A DNA stretch of 64,000 nucleotides from Nevskia sp035651715 (GTDB lineage Bacteria; Pseudomonadota; Gammaproteobacteria; Nevskiales; Nevskiaceae), in assembly GCA_035651715.1 (NCBI GenBank), contig DASRFD010000069.1, positions 1 to 64,000 on the forward strand, written 5' to 3'. Positions 31,492-40,663 of this stretch are shown one piece after another; the stretch's first letter is position 1; every line of letters starts with the position of its first letter. The position numbers and the translations under genes are program-made. The notes beneath the pieces are model-generated. The model made no database searches, was not told the DNA's origin, and saw only the letters and a program-made list of their open reading frames with translations.

Positions 31492-32517
31492 CTAGCCGGC
31501 ACGGGCCTGGCGCGGCGGACCGTCGTGCAGGCGGCCCCAGGCGCGGCGCAGCTGCCGGGTGGAGGCGAAGCCGGCGCGCTCGGCGACGCGTTCCATGTCC
31601 AGGCGGGTCTGGCTGAGCAGCTCCCGCGCCAGCGCCACGCGCAGGCGGTTGGTGTAGTCGGTGATGCTCATGCCGGCGTGCTCGTTGAACAGCCGCGACA
31701 GGTGGCGCGGGCTGGCTCCGGCGATGCGGGCCAGGCTGCCCAGGGTCCAGCGGCGCGCCGGGTTCCCGGCCACCGCGTCCTGGGCGCGGTGTACGGCCGG
31801 GTGCAGGTGGTTGCGGCCCTCCAGCCAGGGCGAGAGCTGCGGCTCAGCGCCGCCGCGCCGCAGGTAGACGACGAGGTAGCGCGCCACCGATACCGCGGTG
31901 CCATGGTCGGTGTAGCGGGCGAGCAGGTGCAGCATCAGGTCGATGCCGGCGGTGACCCCGGCGCTGCTGTAGCGGCCGCGGTCCTCGACATAGAGGCGGT
32001 TGTCGAGCACCTGCGCCTGCGACGCCAGCGCCGCGAGGCGGGCCACGTCGCTGTGGTGCGTGGTGCAGGCGTAGCCGTCGAGCAGGCCGGCGCGGGCGGC
32101 GAGCATCGCGCCGGAGCAGATGGTCACGAGGGTGTGCTGCGGCGCGACGGCGGCGCGCAGCCATTCGACCAGCTGCTGCTCCTGCGCGGCGTCGCCCGGA
32201 TCCTGCGGCAACGGGGCACCGTCGTCGCCGGTGGGCTGGTCGACGCTGCCGGGGACGATCAGCAGGGCGCCGTCCGGCAGGCTGCGCGGCAGCGGCTCAA
32301 TGCCGCACAGCCGCAGGCCGACGGAACTGCGCAGCGCCGCCCGCGGGCCGATGTAGCGCAGCTCGAAGCGCACCGCGTCCTGGATCAGGTTGGCGCGGCG
32401 CAGCACCTCCATCGGCCCGGCCACGTCGAGCAGCAGCAGGCGCGGCGGCAGCGCGGTGTAAACCGGGACCCGCCGCGGCGCGGCCGGAGGTACGCCCTGC
32501 GCGCCGCGTCCGGCCAT
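31492..32517 (-). CDS. GlxA-type AraC regulator with DJ-1/PfpI domain
   Basis: This 341-residue regulator has an N-terminal class-I glutamine amidotransferase-like (DJ-1/PfpI) domain at about 15-205, with LLLLDVAGPMEVLRRANL and the nucleophile-elbow region VTICSGAMLAARAGLLDG. It has a C-terminal AraC HTH domain from about 235 (WTLGSLARIAGASPRHLSRLFNEHAGMS, FASTRQLRRAWGRLHD). GlxA-type proteins are activators of catabolic operons. Its ATG overlaps the stop of the cysteine hydrolase upstream (TGATG), so the two form a coupled pair and the hydrolase substrate may be the signal. Confidence 0.88.
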   Translation of the reverse strand: MAGRGAQGVPPAAPRRVPVYTALPPRLLLLDVAGPMEVLRRANLIQDAVRFELRYIGPRAALRSSVGLRLCGIEPLPRSLPDGALLIVPGSVDQPTGDDGAPLPQDPGDAAQEQQLVEWLRAAVAPQHTLVTICSGAMLAARAGLLDGYACTTHHSDVARLAALASQAQVLDNRLYVEDRGRYSSAGVTAGIDLMLHLLARYTDHGTAVSVARYLVVYLRRGGAEPQLSPWLEGRNHLHPAVHRAQDAVAGNPARRWTLGSLARIAGASPRHLSRLFNEHAGMSITDYTNRLRVALARELLSQTRLDMERVAERAGFASTRQLRRAWGRLHDGPPRQARAG

Positions 32518-33089
32518 CAGGCGGCGCGCCTCGCGGCCGGGCCGGCGAGGGCTTCCGCCACCGTGGCGACGCGGGCGAAGCGCTGGTCCAGCGCCAGCTC
32601 GGTGCGGGCCCTGATCTCGGCGGCGCTCCAGGTCCGGCCATGGCGGTCGGTCATCGGGAAGGTGAGCGTGGCCTCGCCGACGAAGTCCACCGCGTAGCCG
32701 CTGTCCGAGGCGTGGCGGGCGGTGGTTTCGCAGCACTGCTCGGTGCGGATGCCGCTGACGATGATGCGGCGGACGCCGCGTTCGGCCAGCCACACCGGCA
32801 GCGGGCTGCCGACCAGGGCGCTGTGGCGCCGCTTGTGGATCACCAGCTCCGGCTCGATGCGCAGGCCGCGCAGCGCGGTGACGTGGCCGGAGGCGGGAGA
32901 GAACACGCCGTGGTCCTCGACGTGGAGCACCTGCACCACCGCGATGCTGCCGGCGCGGGCGCCGTCGATCAGGGCCTGCTGGCGCTCCACGAAGGCCGGC
33001 AGCCCGGCCTCGCTCCAGTAGGGGCGGTGGCGGAAGGATTCCTGCACGTCGATGACCAGCAGGGCGGTGTCGGTGGAAGCAGCGGACAT
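32517..33089 (-). CDS. Isochorismatase-like cysteine hydrolase
   Basis: This 190-residue protein is from the isochorismatase/nicotinamidase family. The catalytic triad is visible: Asp in LLVIDVQ (near 12-16), Lys in VIHKRRHSAL (near 82-92) and Cys in RTEQCCETTAR (near 116-120). Substrates in the family are amides such as nicotinamide or N-carbamoyl compounds; which one acts here is unknown. The start at 33089 gives a natural N-terminus (MSAASTDTALLVID). It is the first gene of a unit with the GlxA-like regulator. Confidence 0.9.
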   Translation of the reverse strand: MSAASTDTALLVIDVQESFRHRPYWSEAGLPAFVERQQALIDGARAGSIAVVQVLHVEDHGVFSPASGHVTALRGLRIEPELVIHKRRHSALVGSPLPVWLAERGVRRIIVSGIRTEQCCETTARHASDSGYAVDFVGEATLTFPMTDRHGRTWSAAEIRARTELALDQRFARVATVAEALAGPAARRAA

Positions 33090-33196
33090 GTGCGGTCTCC
33101 GTGGCTGAGGATGAAGCACATGCTGGAGCTTTTCAATCCGCGCTTAAATGCCATCCTTCCGCTTCGAGCGGACAAAAAACGCCATTGCTGCCCGGC

Positions 33197-34036
33197 TCAG
33201 AACCCGACGTAGGAAAGCCCGGCGGTGGGGCCGTTGAGGCGGGCATGCAGCAGGTAGGGATCGTCCTTCACCTTGTAGAGCTGCTCCTGGTAGCCGAGCG
33301 TGATGCTAAGGCCCCGGTACAGCTCCAGTGTGCCGACCGCGCGCATCTCGCCGGCGTGGCTGCCGTTGTGGGCGAAATAGCCGCCCGACAGTTCCAGGTG
33401 GACCACCGGCCAGGGGTTGAACTCGACGCGGCCATGCAGCAGCGGCACCGGCTGGTCGAGCGCGAAGCGCTCCTGCTGGATCACGGTGCCGAGCGGGATG
33501 CCGATCACGCCGATGGTGGTGGTGCCGACGACGTTGGCGTGGCCGGCCAGGTATTTCAGGGCGATGCCGGGCTGCACTTCGAGGATACTGCGGGTCCTGG
33601 CGTCGGCCTGGTGCTCGCGCCAGGCCAGCAGGCGCCAGTCGGCGTCCAGCTCGTAGTCGTTGAAGTTGACGCCGGCAAGAATCAGGGTGTTGCCGGAGAG
33701 AATGGTGATGCCGCCGAACTGCAGGCTCGCCGGCGCCAGGTACTGGCCGGCGCCGCCGACGTGCATGTAGGCGGCGGTCAGCGCGGGAATCCAGCGGTTC
33801 TCGAAGCCGTAGTGCAGCAGCACCTGGGCCTGCGGGTTGGCCTTGATGCCGTTGTCGCTGTCGATGGTGATGCGGTTGCCGCCGGTGGCGATGTCGCCGC
33901 CGACGCCGTAGTCCCAGATGCCGGCGAACAGGCTGAACTCGTGCGGGTTGTTCTGTGCAAAGAACTCCAGGCCGTCGGCCCGCACCGGCAGGGCGCCCAG
34001 CAGCAGGGCGCAGCACAACAGTCGGCTCATGCGCAT
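33197..34036 (-). CDS. Outer membrane beta-barrel protein (TIGR04219-like)
   Basis: This 279-residue protein has a signal peptide (MRMSRLLCCALLLGALPVRAD). The mature part consists of alternating amphipathic strands with aromatic girdles (EFSLFAGIWDYGVGG, RWIPALTAAYMHV, LILAGVNFNDYELDADWRL), ending in a short aromatic C-terminus (YVGF), the normal targeting signal for outer-membrane barrels. The order of segments fits the TIGR04219 family. It lies 48 bases downstream of the esterase lipoprotein, so the two may be secreted or exposed together. Confidence 0.75.
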   Translation of the reverse strand: MRMSRLLCCALLLGALPVRADGLEFFAQNNPHEFSLFAGIWDYGVGGDIATGGNRITIDSDNGIKANPQAQVLLHYGFENRWIPALTAAYMHVGGAGQYLAPASLQFGGITILSGNTLILAGVNFNDYELDADWRLLAWREHQADARTRSILEVQPGIALKYLAGHANVVGTTTIGVIGIPLGTVIQQERFALDQPVPLLHGRVEFNPWPVVHLELSGGYFAHNGSHAGEMRAVGTLELYRGLSITLGYQEQLYKVKDDPYLLHARLNGPTAGLSYVGF

Positions 34037-34084
34037 CGTTCCCCCTTTTTTCCTGCGGCCGCCGCGGGCGGCCGGTCCTGTCGC

Positions 34085-35197
34085 CTACTGCTTGGCGCTG
34101 AGCGGATGCTCGCGCAGCCAGGCGAACATGCTGGCGTTCTGCTTCTGCGGCCACAGCACATGGTTGAGGTTGCCGGCCGGGTCGCCGGCGATGCTCTGGC
34201 TGGCGCAGGCGGCATTGCAGGCGTCGACCTCGTTCTTGCTGGAGTCGACGATCACCGACTTCTGCGGCAGGCCGGGGAACAGCTGCGCCAGCTGCCGGTG
34301 GAAAGCGGTGCCGGTCTGGCAGATGCCGATGATGTCGCAGGCGTTGTGGATGTCCATCAGCGGGGTCATGGTGGTGATGAACGGCGTCTGGTAGCAGGGG
34401 TCCTGCACGTCCTTGAACGGGTCCGGCGAGGAATACACCGCGGCCGCGGCGATCGACGGCGTGTTGAGGGCGTAGAGCTGGGCCATGGCCGCGCCGTTGG
34501 ACCAGCCGGTGGCGTAGACGCGGCCGGTGTCGACGATGTTGCGCGCCTCGACCTGGGCGATGAAGGCGTCGATGGCGGCGACGTCGAGGTTCAGGTCCGG
34601 GCTGCCGCGGTCGAGGTTGCGGTGCCAGTTGTCCCAGCCCAGGGCATAGTCGTCCGGGAAGGGGTAGAAGTGGTGGGTGTTGCGGCCGATGGGCAGCAGC
34701 AGGATGAAGCCGGGATGCTGCGGATCGCCGTTGAGGTCGGCGGTGGAGGACTGGGCGATCCAGTCGGCGAGGATCAGCTGCACCGGCGCCGGGAACAGCG
34801 AGCCCTGCAGGAACACCACCAGCGGCAGCTTGCCGGCCGGCGTGGCGCCGGCCGGCGTCACCAGGCAGGCCTTGCGCGGATTGCCGTTGGCGTCGGTCCA
34901 GCTCAGGGTTTCGGCGCCGTCCTGCTCGCAGAAATTGAGCACGTCGAGCACGTCGCCGAGCGCGCCACTGACGGTGAGGGGCGTGGAATCGGCGGCGGGC
35001 GGATCGCCGTAGGGGGCGTCGCAGTGCTGCGCGTCGCTGGCGCCGGGACCGCTGGACGCCCGCGCCGCATCGGTCGGCGTCGCCGGCAGGCTGGCGCTGT
35101 CGGCGCCGCTGCCGCTGCCGTCGTTGCCGCTGCCGCCGCAGCCGGTCAGGCCGAGCGCCGCCAGGGCGAACACGCCCGCGAATGTCCTGAGCCGCAT
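34085..35197 (-). CDS. PHB depolymerase-like esterase lipoprotein
   Basis: This 370-residue lipoprotein has the lipobox LTGC (cysteine near 20) followed by a Gly/Ser linker and an alpha/beta-hydrolase domain of the Esterase_PHB type. The strand LPLVVFLQGSLFPAPVQ contains the oxyanion region and TGWSNGAAMA holds the nucleophile serine. It should cleave short-chain polyester or phenolic esters outside the cytoplasm. Many cysteines near the C-terminus (ACNAACASQ) suggest disulfides. GGAGGAG lies near the ATG at 35197. It shares its transcript with the downstream barrel gene. Confidence 0.82.
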   Translation of the reverse strand: MRLRTFAGVFALAALGLTGCGGSGNDGSGSGADSASLPATPTDAARASSGPGASDAQHCDAPYGDPPAADSTPLTVSGALGDVLDVLNFCEQDGAETLSWTDANGNPRKACLVTPAGATPAGKLPLVVFLQGSLFPAPVQLILADWIAQSSTADLNGDPQHPGFILLLPIGRNTHHFYPFPDDYALGWDNWHRNLDRGSPDLNLDVAAIDAFIAQVEARNIVDTGRVYATGWSNGAAMAQLYALNTPSIAAAAVYSSPDPFKDVQDPCYQTPFITTMTPLMDIHNACDIIGICQTGTAFHRQLAQLFPGLPQKSVIVDSSKNEVDACNAACASQSIAGDPAGNLNHVLWPQKQNASMFAWLREHPLSAKQ

Positions 35198-35419
35198 CTT
35201 GTTCTCCTCCGTCCCTGTCGCCGGCCGGCGTCGAAGGCCGGGCGGCGCTGCGGCTAGCATGCCACAGCGGCCGGCCGGGGAGAGGTAAGACGGCCGGAGC
35301 CTCGACCGCGGGCGGGAAGCAGCAGGGAAGTACCCGGCGGCCTGTGGGGACAGGGAGCGGCTCCGGCCGCCTTGCCGGTAAGTGCCGCAAGGCGCGCCAA
35401 AGGTTGCCCGGCACCAGGC

Positions 35420-36298
35420 CTATGCCGCCGCCGCGTCCCGCAGCAGGTCCGCCAGCCGCGCCTCGAGCCCGGCCGAGGCGGCAGCCATCGGCGCGCGCAG
35501 CACATTGCGGACCAGGCCCTGCCGCGCCAGCGCGGCCTTGATCCCGGCCGGGTTGGGCTCGGCGAACAGCGCCTGGATCAGCGGCCACAGGCGGTGGAAC
35601 ATCCGCTGCGCCTGGTCCAGGCGGTTGTCGCGTACGGCGCGGTACAGGGCGGTGTAGCGCCCGGGATGGATGTGCGCGGCGGCGGCGATGGCGCCGCTGC
35701 CGCCGGCGCAGAGCGTGGTGAGGATGTTGCCGTCCTCGCCGGCCAGCACCTGCAGGCCGGTGCGGGTGATCAGGTCCAGGGTCAGGGCATTGCTGCCGCC
35801 GCAGTCCTTCACCGCCTGGATGTTGGGATGCCGCGCCAGCTGCTCGAAGGTGGCGAGGTCGACCGCGACGCCGGTGCGATAAGGGATGTTGTAGAGCAGC
35901 AGCGGGCAGTGCGCGCGGTCGGCGAGATCGCGGTAGTAATCGGCGATGGCGGGCTGCGAGGGGCGCACGTAGTACGGCGGCGTGACCAGCAATCCGGCCA
36001 GGGGACGGCTGCGCAGCGCGGCGAGCTGGGCATGGAGGTGGCCGCGGTGCGGGCCGCCCAGCCCGAACAGCAGCGGCGTGCCGGGCACGGCCGCCAGCAC
36101 GGTGTCCAGCACCGCCAGCTGCTCGTCGGCATCCAGCGCGTGCGCCTCGCCGGTCGAGCCGCAGACGACCAGGCCGGCGACCTCGGGCGCAAGGTGCCGG
36201 GCCAGCGCGCTCAGCGCGGTGAAGTCGATGGCGCCGTCGGCGCGGAACGGGGTGACCAGCGGAATCCAGATGCCGGCGTAGCTTTGCGTGCTGCTCAT
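35420..36298 (-). CDS. Dihydrodipicolinate synthase / N-acetylneuraminate lyase family aldolase
   Basis: This 292-residue class I aldolase has the DapA/NanA fold. It carries IWIPLVTPFRADG near 10-22, GSTGEAHALD near 46-55 (the pyruvate-binding loop), the Tyr in LLYNIPYRTG near 132-141 and the Schiff-base lysine in QAVKDCGGSN near 159-168. It condenses or cleaves pyruvate adducts; standing alone and not beside lysine or sialate genes, it is more likely a catabolic or accessory lyase than the essential DapA. The candidate structured RNA at 36356-36437 lies upstream on the other strand. Confidence 0.88.
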   Translation of the reverse strand: MSSTQSYAGIWIPLVTPFRADGAIDFTALSALARHLAPEVAGLVVCGSTGEAHALDADEQLAVLDTVLAAVPGTPLLFGLGGPHRGHLHAQLAALRSRPLAGLLVTPPYYVRPSQPAIADYYRDLADRAHCPLLLYNIPYRTGVAVDLATFEQLARHPNIQAVKDCGGSNALTLDLITRTGLQVLAGEDGNILTTLCAGGSGAIAAAAHIHPGRYTALYRAVRDNRLDQAQRMFHRLWPLIQALFAEPNPAGIKAALARQGLVRNVLRAPMAAASAGLEARLADLLRDAAAA

Positions 36299-36355
36299 GT
36301 CATTCTCCAGTGCGTGCGTCGTCCGACCGTGTTCGGCCAGGCGCTGAGGAGAATG

Positions 36356-36437
36356 CGTTGGAGGCAACGATGCGGCGCGCGGTCCCGTCAGCTCGCCTGA
36401 CGGGACACGGGCCCGGTCAGGTGAGCCCGTGTTTTTT
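36356..36437 (+). ncRNA. Candidate structured RNA ending in an intrinsic terminator
   Basis: Three hairpins follow one another on the plus strand: CGTTG-GAGG-CAACG (36356-36369), GTCCCGTCAG-CTCGC-CTGACGGGAC (36382-36406, perfect ten-base stem) and ACACGGGC...GCCCGTGT (36405-36432) followed by TTTTT. The last two share two bases and so compete. No gene on this strand ends upstream, and the next coding region starts at 36705, so this could be a small RNA or a leader attenuator. No known riboswitch is recognised. Confidence 0.5.
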
Positions 36438-36704
36438 GCCCTGCGCGCGCGCCGCCGCGCCGCGGTTGCGGCAGGCGTGGACGGCGAAGATGGCGGCGCG
36501 GTTCATGGCGCGCGCAGTATCGGTGGGCGTGCCGGAGCCGTCAATGCACAGTTGCGGCACGGCGGGTGCGGCGCAGCGGGTTGCCCCGTCGCGCGGTTCA
36601 GGTGCGCAAGCGCCCGATTTTCCGCCGGGCGGTTGGCGCTGGGACTCGAAAACGACGCGCTGAACCGCCTACACTGGCCGCCTGTTCCGCAGGGGATGCT
36701 AAGG
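36438..36704 (+). other. Gap upstream of the DUF6891-like gene
   Basis: After the candidate RNA this 267-base remainder shows no clear feature. A promoter for the gene at 36705 must lie here. The open readings in it are very Arg- and Ala-rich and not credible. Confidence 0.35.
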
Positions 36705-37268
36705 ATGAGCGAATACGCGGCCACGGAAATCCGCCGCCTGGTGTGGTCGGGCTTCTACGACGCGCCGGAGGTGCGGGAGATCGTGCTCGAGGAGATCTTC
36801 GAGCCGGGCGAGGTCGACCCGGAGTGGGTCGAGAAGCGCATCGACGAGGAGTTCGGGCGCAAGCTGGAAGTGGAGCGCGCCTGGCCGGTGGTGACGGATT
36901 GCGACAAGCTCGATCGCGCCTTCGACGAGCTCAACGGCATGGGCATCATCGCGCTGCAGAACGCCGGCTACACCCAGGACGAAGGCATCGAGGACGTCAC
37001 CGAGATGTATGAGGAGCTGGGCGGCGAGGACTCGCTGGTGGAAGGCTATTGCTTCTACCACGGCCAGGATCTGGAGCGCGCCGTGGACGGGCAGGGCCTG
37101 CTGCTGACCTTCGGCGACATCCTCGGCAATCAGGCCAAGGGCGAGGAGATCGGCGAGCGCATCGTCGAGGTGCTGCACCAGCACGGGCTGGCGGTGACCT
37201 GGTCGGGGACGATCGACGAGCGGATCGAGCTGCCGGAAATCGAGTGGCGGCGGCGCAACCTGAAATAG
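36705..37268 (+). CDS. Acidic protein with DUF6891-like domain
   Basis: This 187-residue strongly acidic cytoplasmic protein contains IRRLVWSGFYDAPEVREIV near 9-27, WPVVTDCDKLDRAFDELN near 60-77, the central GIIALQNAGYTQDEG near 80-94, EGYCFYHGQDLERAV, and a final TWSGTIDERIELP near 170-182. The order fits the DUF6891 family as I recall it. Its role is unknown. AAGG precedes the ATG at 36705, with an alternative ATG nine bases upstream. It stands alone. Confidence 0.65.
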   Translation: MSEYAATEIRRLVWSGFYDAPEVREIVLEEIFEPGEVDPEWVEKRIDEEFGRKLEVERAWPVVTDCDKLDRAFDELNGMGIIALQNAGYTQDEGIEDVTEMYEELGGEDSLVEGYCFYHGQDLERAVDGQGLLLTFGDILGNQAKGEEIGERIVEVLHQHGLAVTWSGTIDERIELPEIEWRRRNLK

Positions 37269-37303
37269 GCGCTGCGGCGGCGCGGTGAAAAAACGCCGCG
37301 GCC

Positions 37304-37402
37304 TCAGGATGGAGCGGTGGGAGCCGCGGCGGCGCTCCTGGCGGCCCGGATCAGGCAGGTGGCGAAAGCGGCGAGTTCCAGCAGGGTGCGCAGGCGGGTC
37401 AT
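37304..37402 (-). CDS. Possible 32-residue small protein
   Basis: The ATG at 37402 is preceded by AAGGA eight bases upstream on the minus strand and opens a 32-residue frame with a short hydrophobic stretch (LLELAAFATCLI) and an Ala-rich tail. It could be a small exported or membrane peptide. Length is too short for homology by eye, and the strong ribosome-binding site is the main support. Confidence 0.3.
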   Translation of the reverse strand: MTRLRTLLELAAFATCLIRAARSAAAAPTAPS

Positions 37403-37568
37403 GGGGCGTCCTTGCGTGCGTGACGGTGCCTGGACTGATACGGCTCGAGTCCTGAACTGGATGAGCCTGGGCCGGCGCCGAAAGTTCCCCGATGATCCGG
37501 CTCGATGCCGGCCGCCCGATTCCTTTACGCCTGCCGCGCCTTCCGGAGAGGATGGACCGCGCCGCCGC

Positions 37569-39032
37569 TCAGCGGGCGGCGACGCTGGCCGTCGCCGGCA
37601 GCGGGGCCCCGCCCAGGGCCAGGTACAGTTGCGCGGTGTCCTGGTAGCGCTGCGCCTGCGCCCGCACGTAGCCGAGGCGCGCCTGCTGATGGAGGCGCTC
37701 GGCGTCGAGCACCTGCAGCACGCCGCTGTTGCCGGCCTGGTAGCTCTGGCGCGTGAGGTCGAGGTTGGCCGCGGCGGTGTCGAGCGCCCTCTGCTGCGCG
37801 GCGAGCTGCTCGGCGTCATGGTCCAGCGCGGTGAGCACGTCGGCGACCTGGCCGAAGGCGTTCAGCAGCGCCTGCTCGTAGTCGGCGAGCGCCGCCTTGG
37901 CCGCCGCCTCGGCGCCACGGCGCTCGGCGCGCAGGGTGCCGCCGTCGAAGATCGGTCCGGCGAGGCCGGCGGCCAGGCCCCAGGCGTTGGCGGACTTCTC
38001 GAACAGGTGCGACAGCTGCGTCGATTGCTGGCTGACCGAGGCGGTCAAGGTCAGCTGCGGATAGAGCCGCGCGGTGGCGACGCCGACATTGGCGACGGCG
38101 GCATGGACGCGCGCCTCGGCGGCGAGGATGTCCGGCCGGCGGTGCGCCAGCTCGGAGGGCAGGCTCAGCGGCAGCTGCTGCGGCAGCTTGAGCCGGTCGA
38201 GATCGAAGTCCGGCGCGGTCCAGGCGGCGGGCGTCCTGCCGGCGAGGATGGCCAGCGCGTGGCGCGCCACGCTGAGCTGCTGGCGCAGCGGCGGCAGCAG
38301 GGTCTGGTCGTTGGCGAGCTGGCTCTGCGCGCTGAGCAGGTCGATGCGGCTGACGGTGCCGGTCTCGAACGCGGTCTGGGTCAGCGCGACGTTCTTCTGG
38401 TCTTCCTGCAGCAACTGCTCGACCGCGGCGATCTGCGCGCGCAGCGCGGCGATGTTCAGCGCCTGCTGCACGACATTACCGGTGACGCTGAGGTAGGCCG
38501 CCTGCGCCTGGTACGCCTGCGCCTCGGCCAGGGCCTGCTGCTGCTCGATGGCGCGGCGCTGGCCGCCGTTGTAGTCGAGCACGTAGCTGACGCTGGGGCC
38601 CACCGCGAAGTAGGTGAACGGCGGGAACACCTGGCTGCCGCTGAACTGGGCCCCGTACTTTTCGCGGCCGGCGCCGGCGCTGCCGCTGACCTGCGGGTAG
38701 AGCGCGCCGCCGGCGGCGGCGACGGCTTCCCGCACCTGCGCCAGGTTGGCCTGGGCGGCGGCGAGGCTGCGGTTGCCGGCCAGGGCCTGCAGTACCGAGC
38801 GGTTCAGTTCGGGCGAGCCGAAGCCGGTCCACCAATCGGCGGCGGGATTGGCGCCGGAGACCAGCTGCTGGCCGCCGGCGCCGCCGAGCTGGCCGAGCGC
38901 CTCGCCGGCATAGGCCTGGTCGGTGGACGCGGCCGGCCGCTGGAAATCCGGGCCGACGGTGCAGGCGGCGAGCAGGGCGCCCGCCGTGGCGGCGGCATGG
39001 CGGAATACGGGCATCTTCGGGGGGGCTGGCAT
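37569..39032 (-). CDS. NodT-family outer membrane efflux lipoprotein
   Basis: This 487-residue outer-membrane factor of a tripartite efflux pump has a lipobox LLAAC (near residue 24), two repeats of the TolC-like helical barrel (PF02321), and the NodT signatures CTVGPDFQRPA, WWTGFGSPELN, SYVLDYNGGQRRAI and LAHRRPDILAAEA. It is the last gene of the efflux operon, starting 5 bases after the MFS stop, so it connects the EmrAB-like pump to the outside. The ATG at 39032 gives MPAPPKMP; the in-frame ATG at 39014 is an alternative and closer to the usual signal. Confidence 0.93.
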   Translation of the reverse strand: MPAPPKMPVFRHAAATAGALLAACTVGPDFQRPAASTDQAYAGEALGQLGGAGGQQLVSGANPAADWWTGFGSPELNRSVLQALAGNRSLAAAQANLAQVREAVAAAGGALYPQVSGSAGAGREKYGAQFSGSQVFPPFTYFAVGPSVSYVLDYNGGQRRAIEQQQALAEAQAYQAQAAYLSVTGNVVQQALNIAALRAQIAAVEQLLQEDQKNVALTQTAFETGTVSRIDLLSAQSQLANDQTLLPPLRQQLSVARHALAILAGRTPAAWTAPDFDLDRLKLPQQLPLSLPSELAHRRPDILAAEARVHAAVANVGVATARLYPQLTLTASVSQQSTQLSHLFEKSANAWGLAAGLAGPIFDGGTLRAERRGAEAAAKAALADYEQALLNAFGQVADVLTALDHDAEQLAAQQRALDTAAANLDLTRQSYQAGNSGVLQVLDAERLHQQARLGYVRAQAQRYQDTAQLYLALGGAPLPATASVAAR

Positions 39033-39037
39033 GGGCT

Positions 39038-40561
39038 TTACTCCATCGCCATGGCCGGGGCCTCGTCGCCCCTGGCCGGCTTGCGCGCGATGCGCACCAG
39101 CAGGAGCAGGGGCATGGCGGCCAGGGTGAGGATGAACATGAGCTGGAAGTCGTCGAGGTAGGCGATCATCGCCGCCTGCGCGGTGACGCCGGCGTTGAGC
39201 GCGGCGGTGCCGCTGTGGCTGGCGAGCTGCGCGGCGAGGCCCGGGTCCCGCGCCATCAGGTTCCACGGCGAGATGTGCTCCGCCAGGGCGGCGTGGACGA
39301 CCTGGGTGTTGCTGACCAGCAGCGCCTGCACCGCCGAGATGCCGACGCTGCTGCCGATGTTGCGGGTCAGGCTGAAGAAGGCGGCGCCTTCGTTGCGCAG
39401 CTCCGGCGCCAGCGTGGCGAAGGTCAGGGTGGCCATCGGCACGTAGGCGATGCCGGTGCCCAGGCCCTGGAACACGCCGGACCAGAACACCGGCACGCCG
39501 TTCATCTGGATGTCGAAGCGGGTCATCAGCCACAGCGACAGCGCGGTCAGGGCGAAGCCGCTGCCGATGATGAGGCGCGCGTCGATGCGCCCGACGATGC
39601 GGCCGACGATGAACATGGCGGCGAGCGAGCCGAGGCTGCGCGGCGCGGTGAGCAGGCCGGCTTCGTACACCGGATAGTTCATCAGGTTCTGCAGCAGCGG
39701 CGGCAGCAGCGCCAGGGTGGCGAACAGCACGATGCCGACGACGAAGATGAAGACGTTGCCGGTGAGGTAGTTGCGGTCGGCGAACAGCGAGGGCCGGATG
39801 AACGGGGCGGGGCTGGTGGCGCTGTGCACCATGAACAGGTAGAAAGCCAGGCCGCAGACGGCGGCCTCGGTCCAGATCTCGCCCGAGCTGAACCAGTCCT
39901 TCAGCGGCCCGCGGTCCAGCACCAGCTGCAGCGCGGCGATGGCGACGCTGAGCAGGGCGAAGCCGAAGAAGTCGAACCGGCTGCGGCGGGTCTGGCCTTC
40001 CTCCATGTAGATCAGCACGCCGAGGAAGGCCAGGATGCCCAGCGGCACATTGATGTAGAACACCCAGCGCCAGCTGTAGTTGTCGGTGAGCCAGCCGCCG
40101 AGGATGGGGCCGAGCATCGGCCCCAGCAGCACGCCCTGGCCCCACGCGGCCATGGCCTTGCCGTGGTTCTCGGGCGGGTTGATGTCGAACAGCACCGCCT
40201 GCGACATCGGCACCAGCGCCGCGCCGGCCGCGCCCTGCAGGAAGCGGAACAGCACGATCTGCGGCAGCGACTGCGCCAGGCCGCAGAGCATCGAGGTGAA
40301 GGTGAAGCCGGCGACCGAGATCAGGAACAGGCGCTTGCGGCCGATGACGCCGGCCAGCCAGCCGGTCAGCGGCGTCATGATCGCGGCGGCGACGATGTAG
40401 CTGGTCAGCACCCAGGTCATCTGGTCCTGGGTGGCGGACAGGGTGCCCTGCATGCGCGGCAGCGCGACGTTGGCGATGGTGTTGTCCAGCGTCTGCAGGA
40501 TCGACGTCAGCATCACCGTGCCGGTGATCATGCCGCGGTGCTTGACCGGGTAAGCGGTCAT
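39038..40561 (-). CDS. DHA2-family drug efflux MFS transporter (EmrB-like)
   Basis: This 507-residue transporter has fourteen membrane helices. Motifs include LDNTIANVALPRMQGTL at helix 1, motif A-like GWLAGVIGRKRLF between helices 2 and 3, and LGPMLGPILGGWL (motif C) at helix 5, followed by WRWVFYINVPLG. The DHA2 group exports lipophilic drugs and uncouplers with an HlyD adaptor. It forms an operon with the adaptor upstream and the NodT-type factor downstream. All expected length is present; the ATG at 40561 follows a 100-base gap. Confidence 0.95.
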   Translation of the reverse strand: MTAYPVKHRGMITGTVMLTSILQTLDNTIANVALPRMQGTLSATQDQMTWVLTSYIVAAAIMTPLTGWLAGVIGRKRLFLISVAGFTFTSMLCGLAQSLPQIVLFRFLQGAAGAALVPMSQAVLFDINPPENHGKAMAAWGQGVLLGPMLGPILGGWLTDNYSWRWVFYINVPLGILAFLGVLIYMEEGQTRRSRFDFFGFALLSVAIAALQLVLDRGPLKDWFSSGEIWTEAAVCGLAFYLFMVHSATSPAPFIRPSLFADRNYLTGNVFIFVVGIVLFATLALLPPLLQNLMNYPVYEAGLLTAPRSLGSLAAMFIVGRIVGRIDARLIIGSGFALTALSLWLMTRFDIQMNGVPVFWSGVFQGLGTGIAYVPMATLTFATLAPELRNEGAAFFSLTRNIGSSVGISAVQALLVSNTQVVHAALAEHISPWNLMARDPGLAAQLASHSGTAALNAGVTAQAAMIAYLDDFQLMFILTLAAMPLLLLVRIARKPARGDEAPAMAME

Positions 40562-40663
40562 GGCGGCGCCTTCCCGCCCGCCGCCGCGGGCGCGGCCTTT
40601 CCCGAGGCGCGCCGCTGCGCGGGATGAGCTGAAACGGCTGGCATCAGCTGAGGCAGCATCGGC

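Noticed and set aside
33101..35257. Long open reading frame of 718 codons on the plus strand
   Set aside because: It lies opposite the barrel and esterase lipoprotein genes and is very rich in Ala, Gly, Val, Asp and Arg; high GC keeps antisense frames open.
37317..40627. Long plus-strand frames across the efflux operon
   Set aside because: They mirror the NodT and MFS genes, which have clear family motifs on the minus strand.
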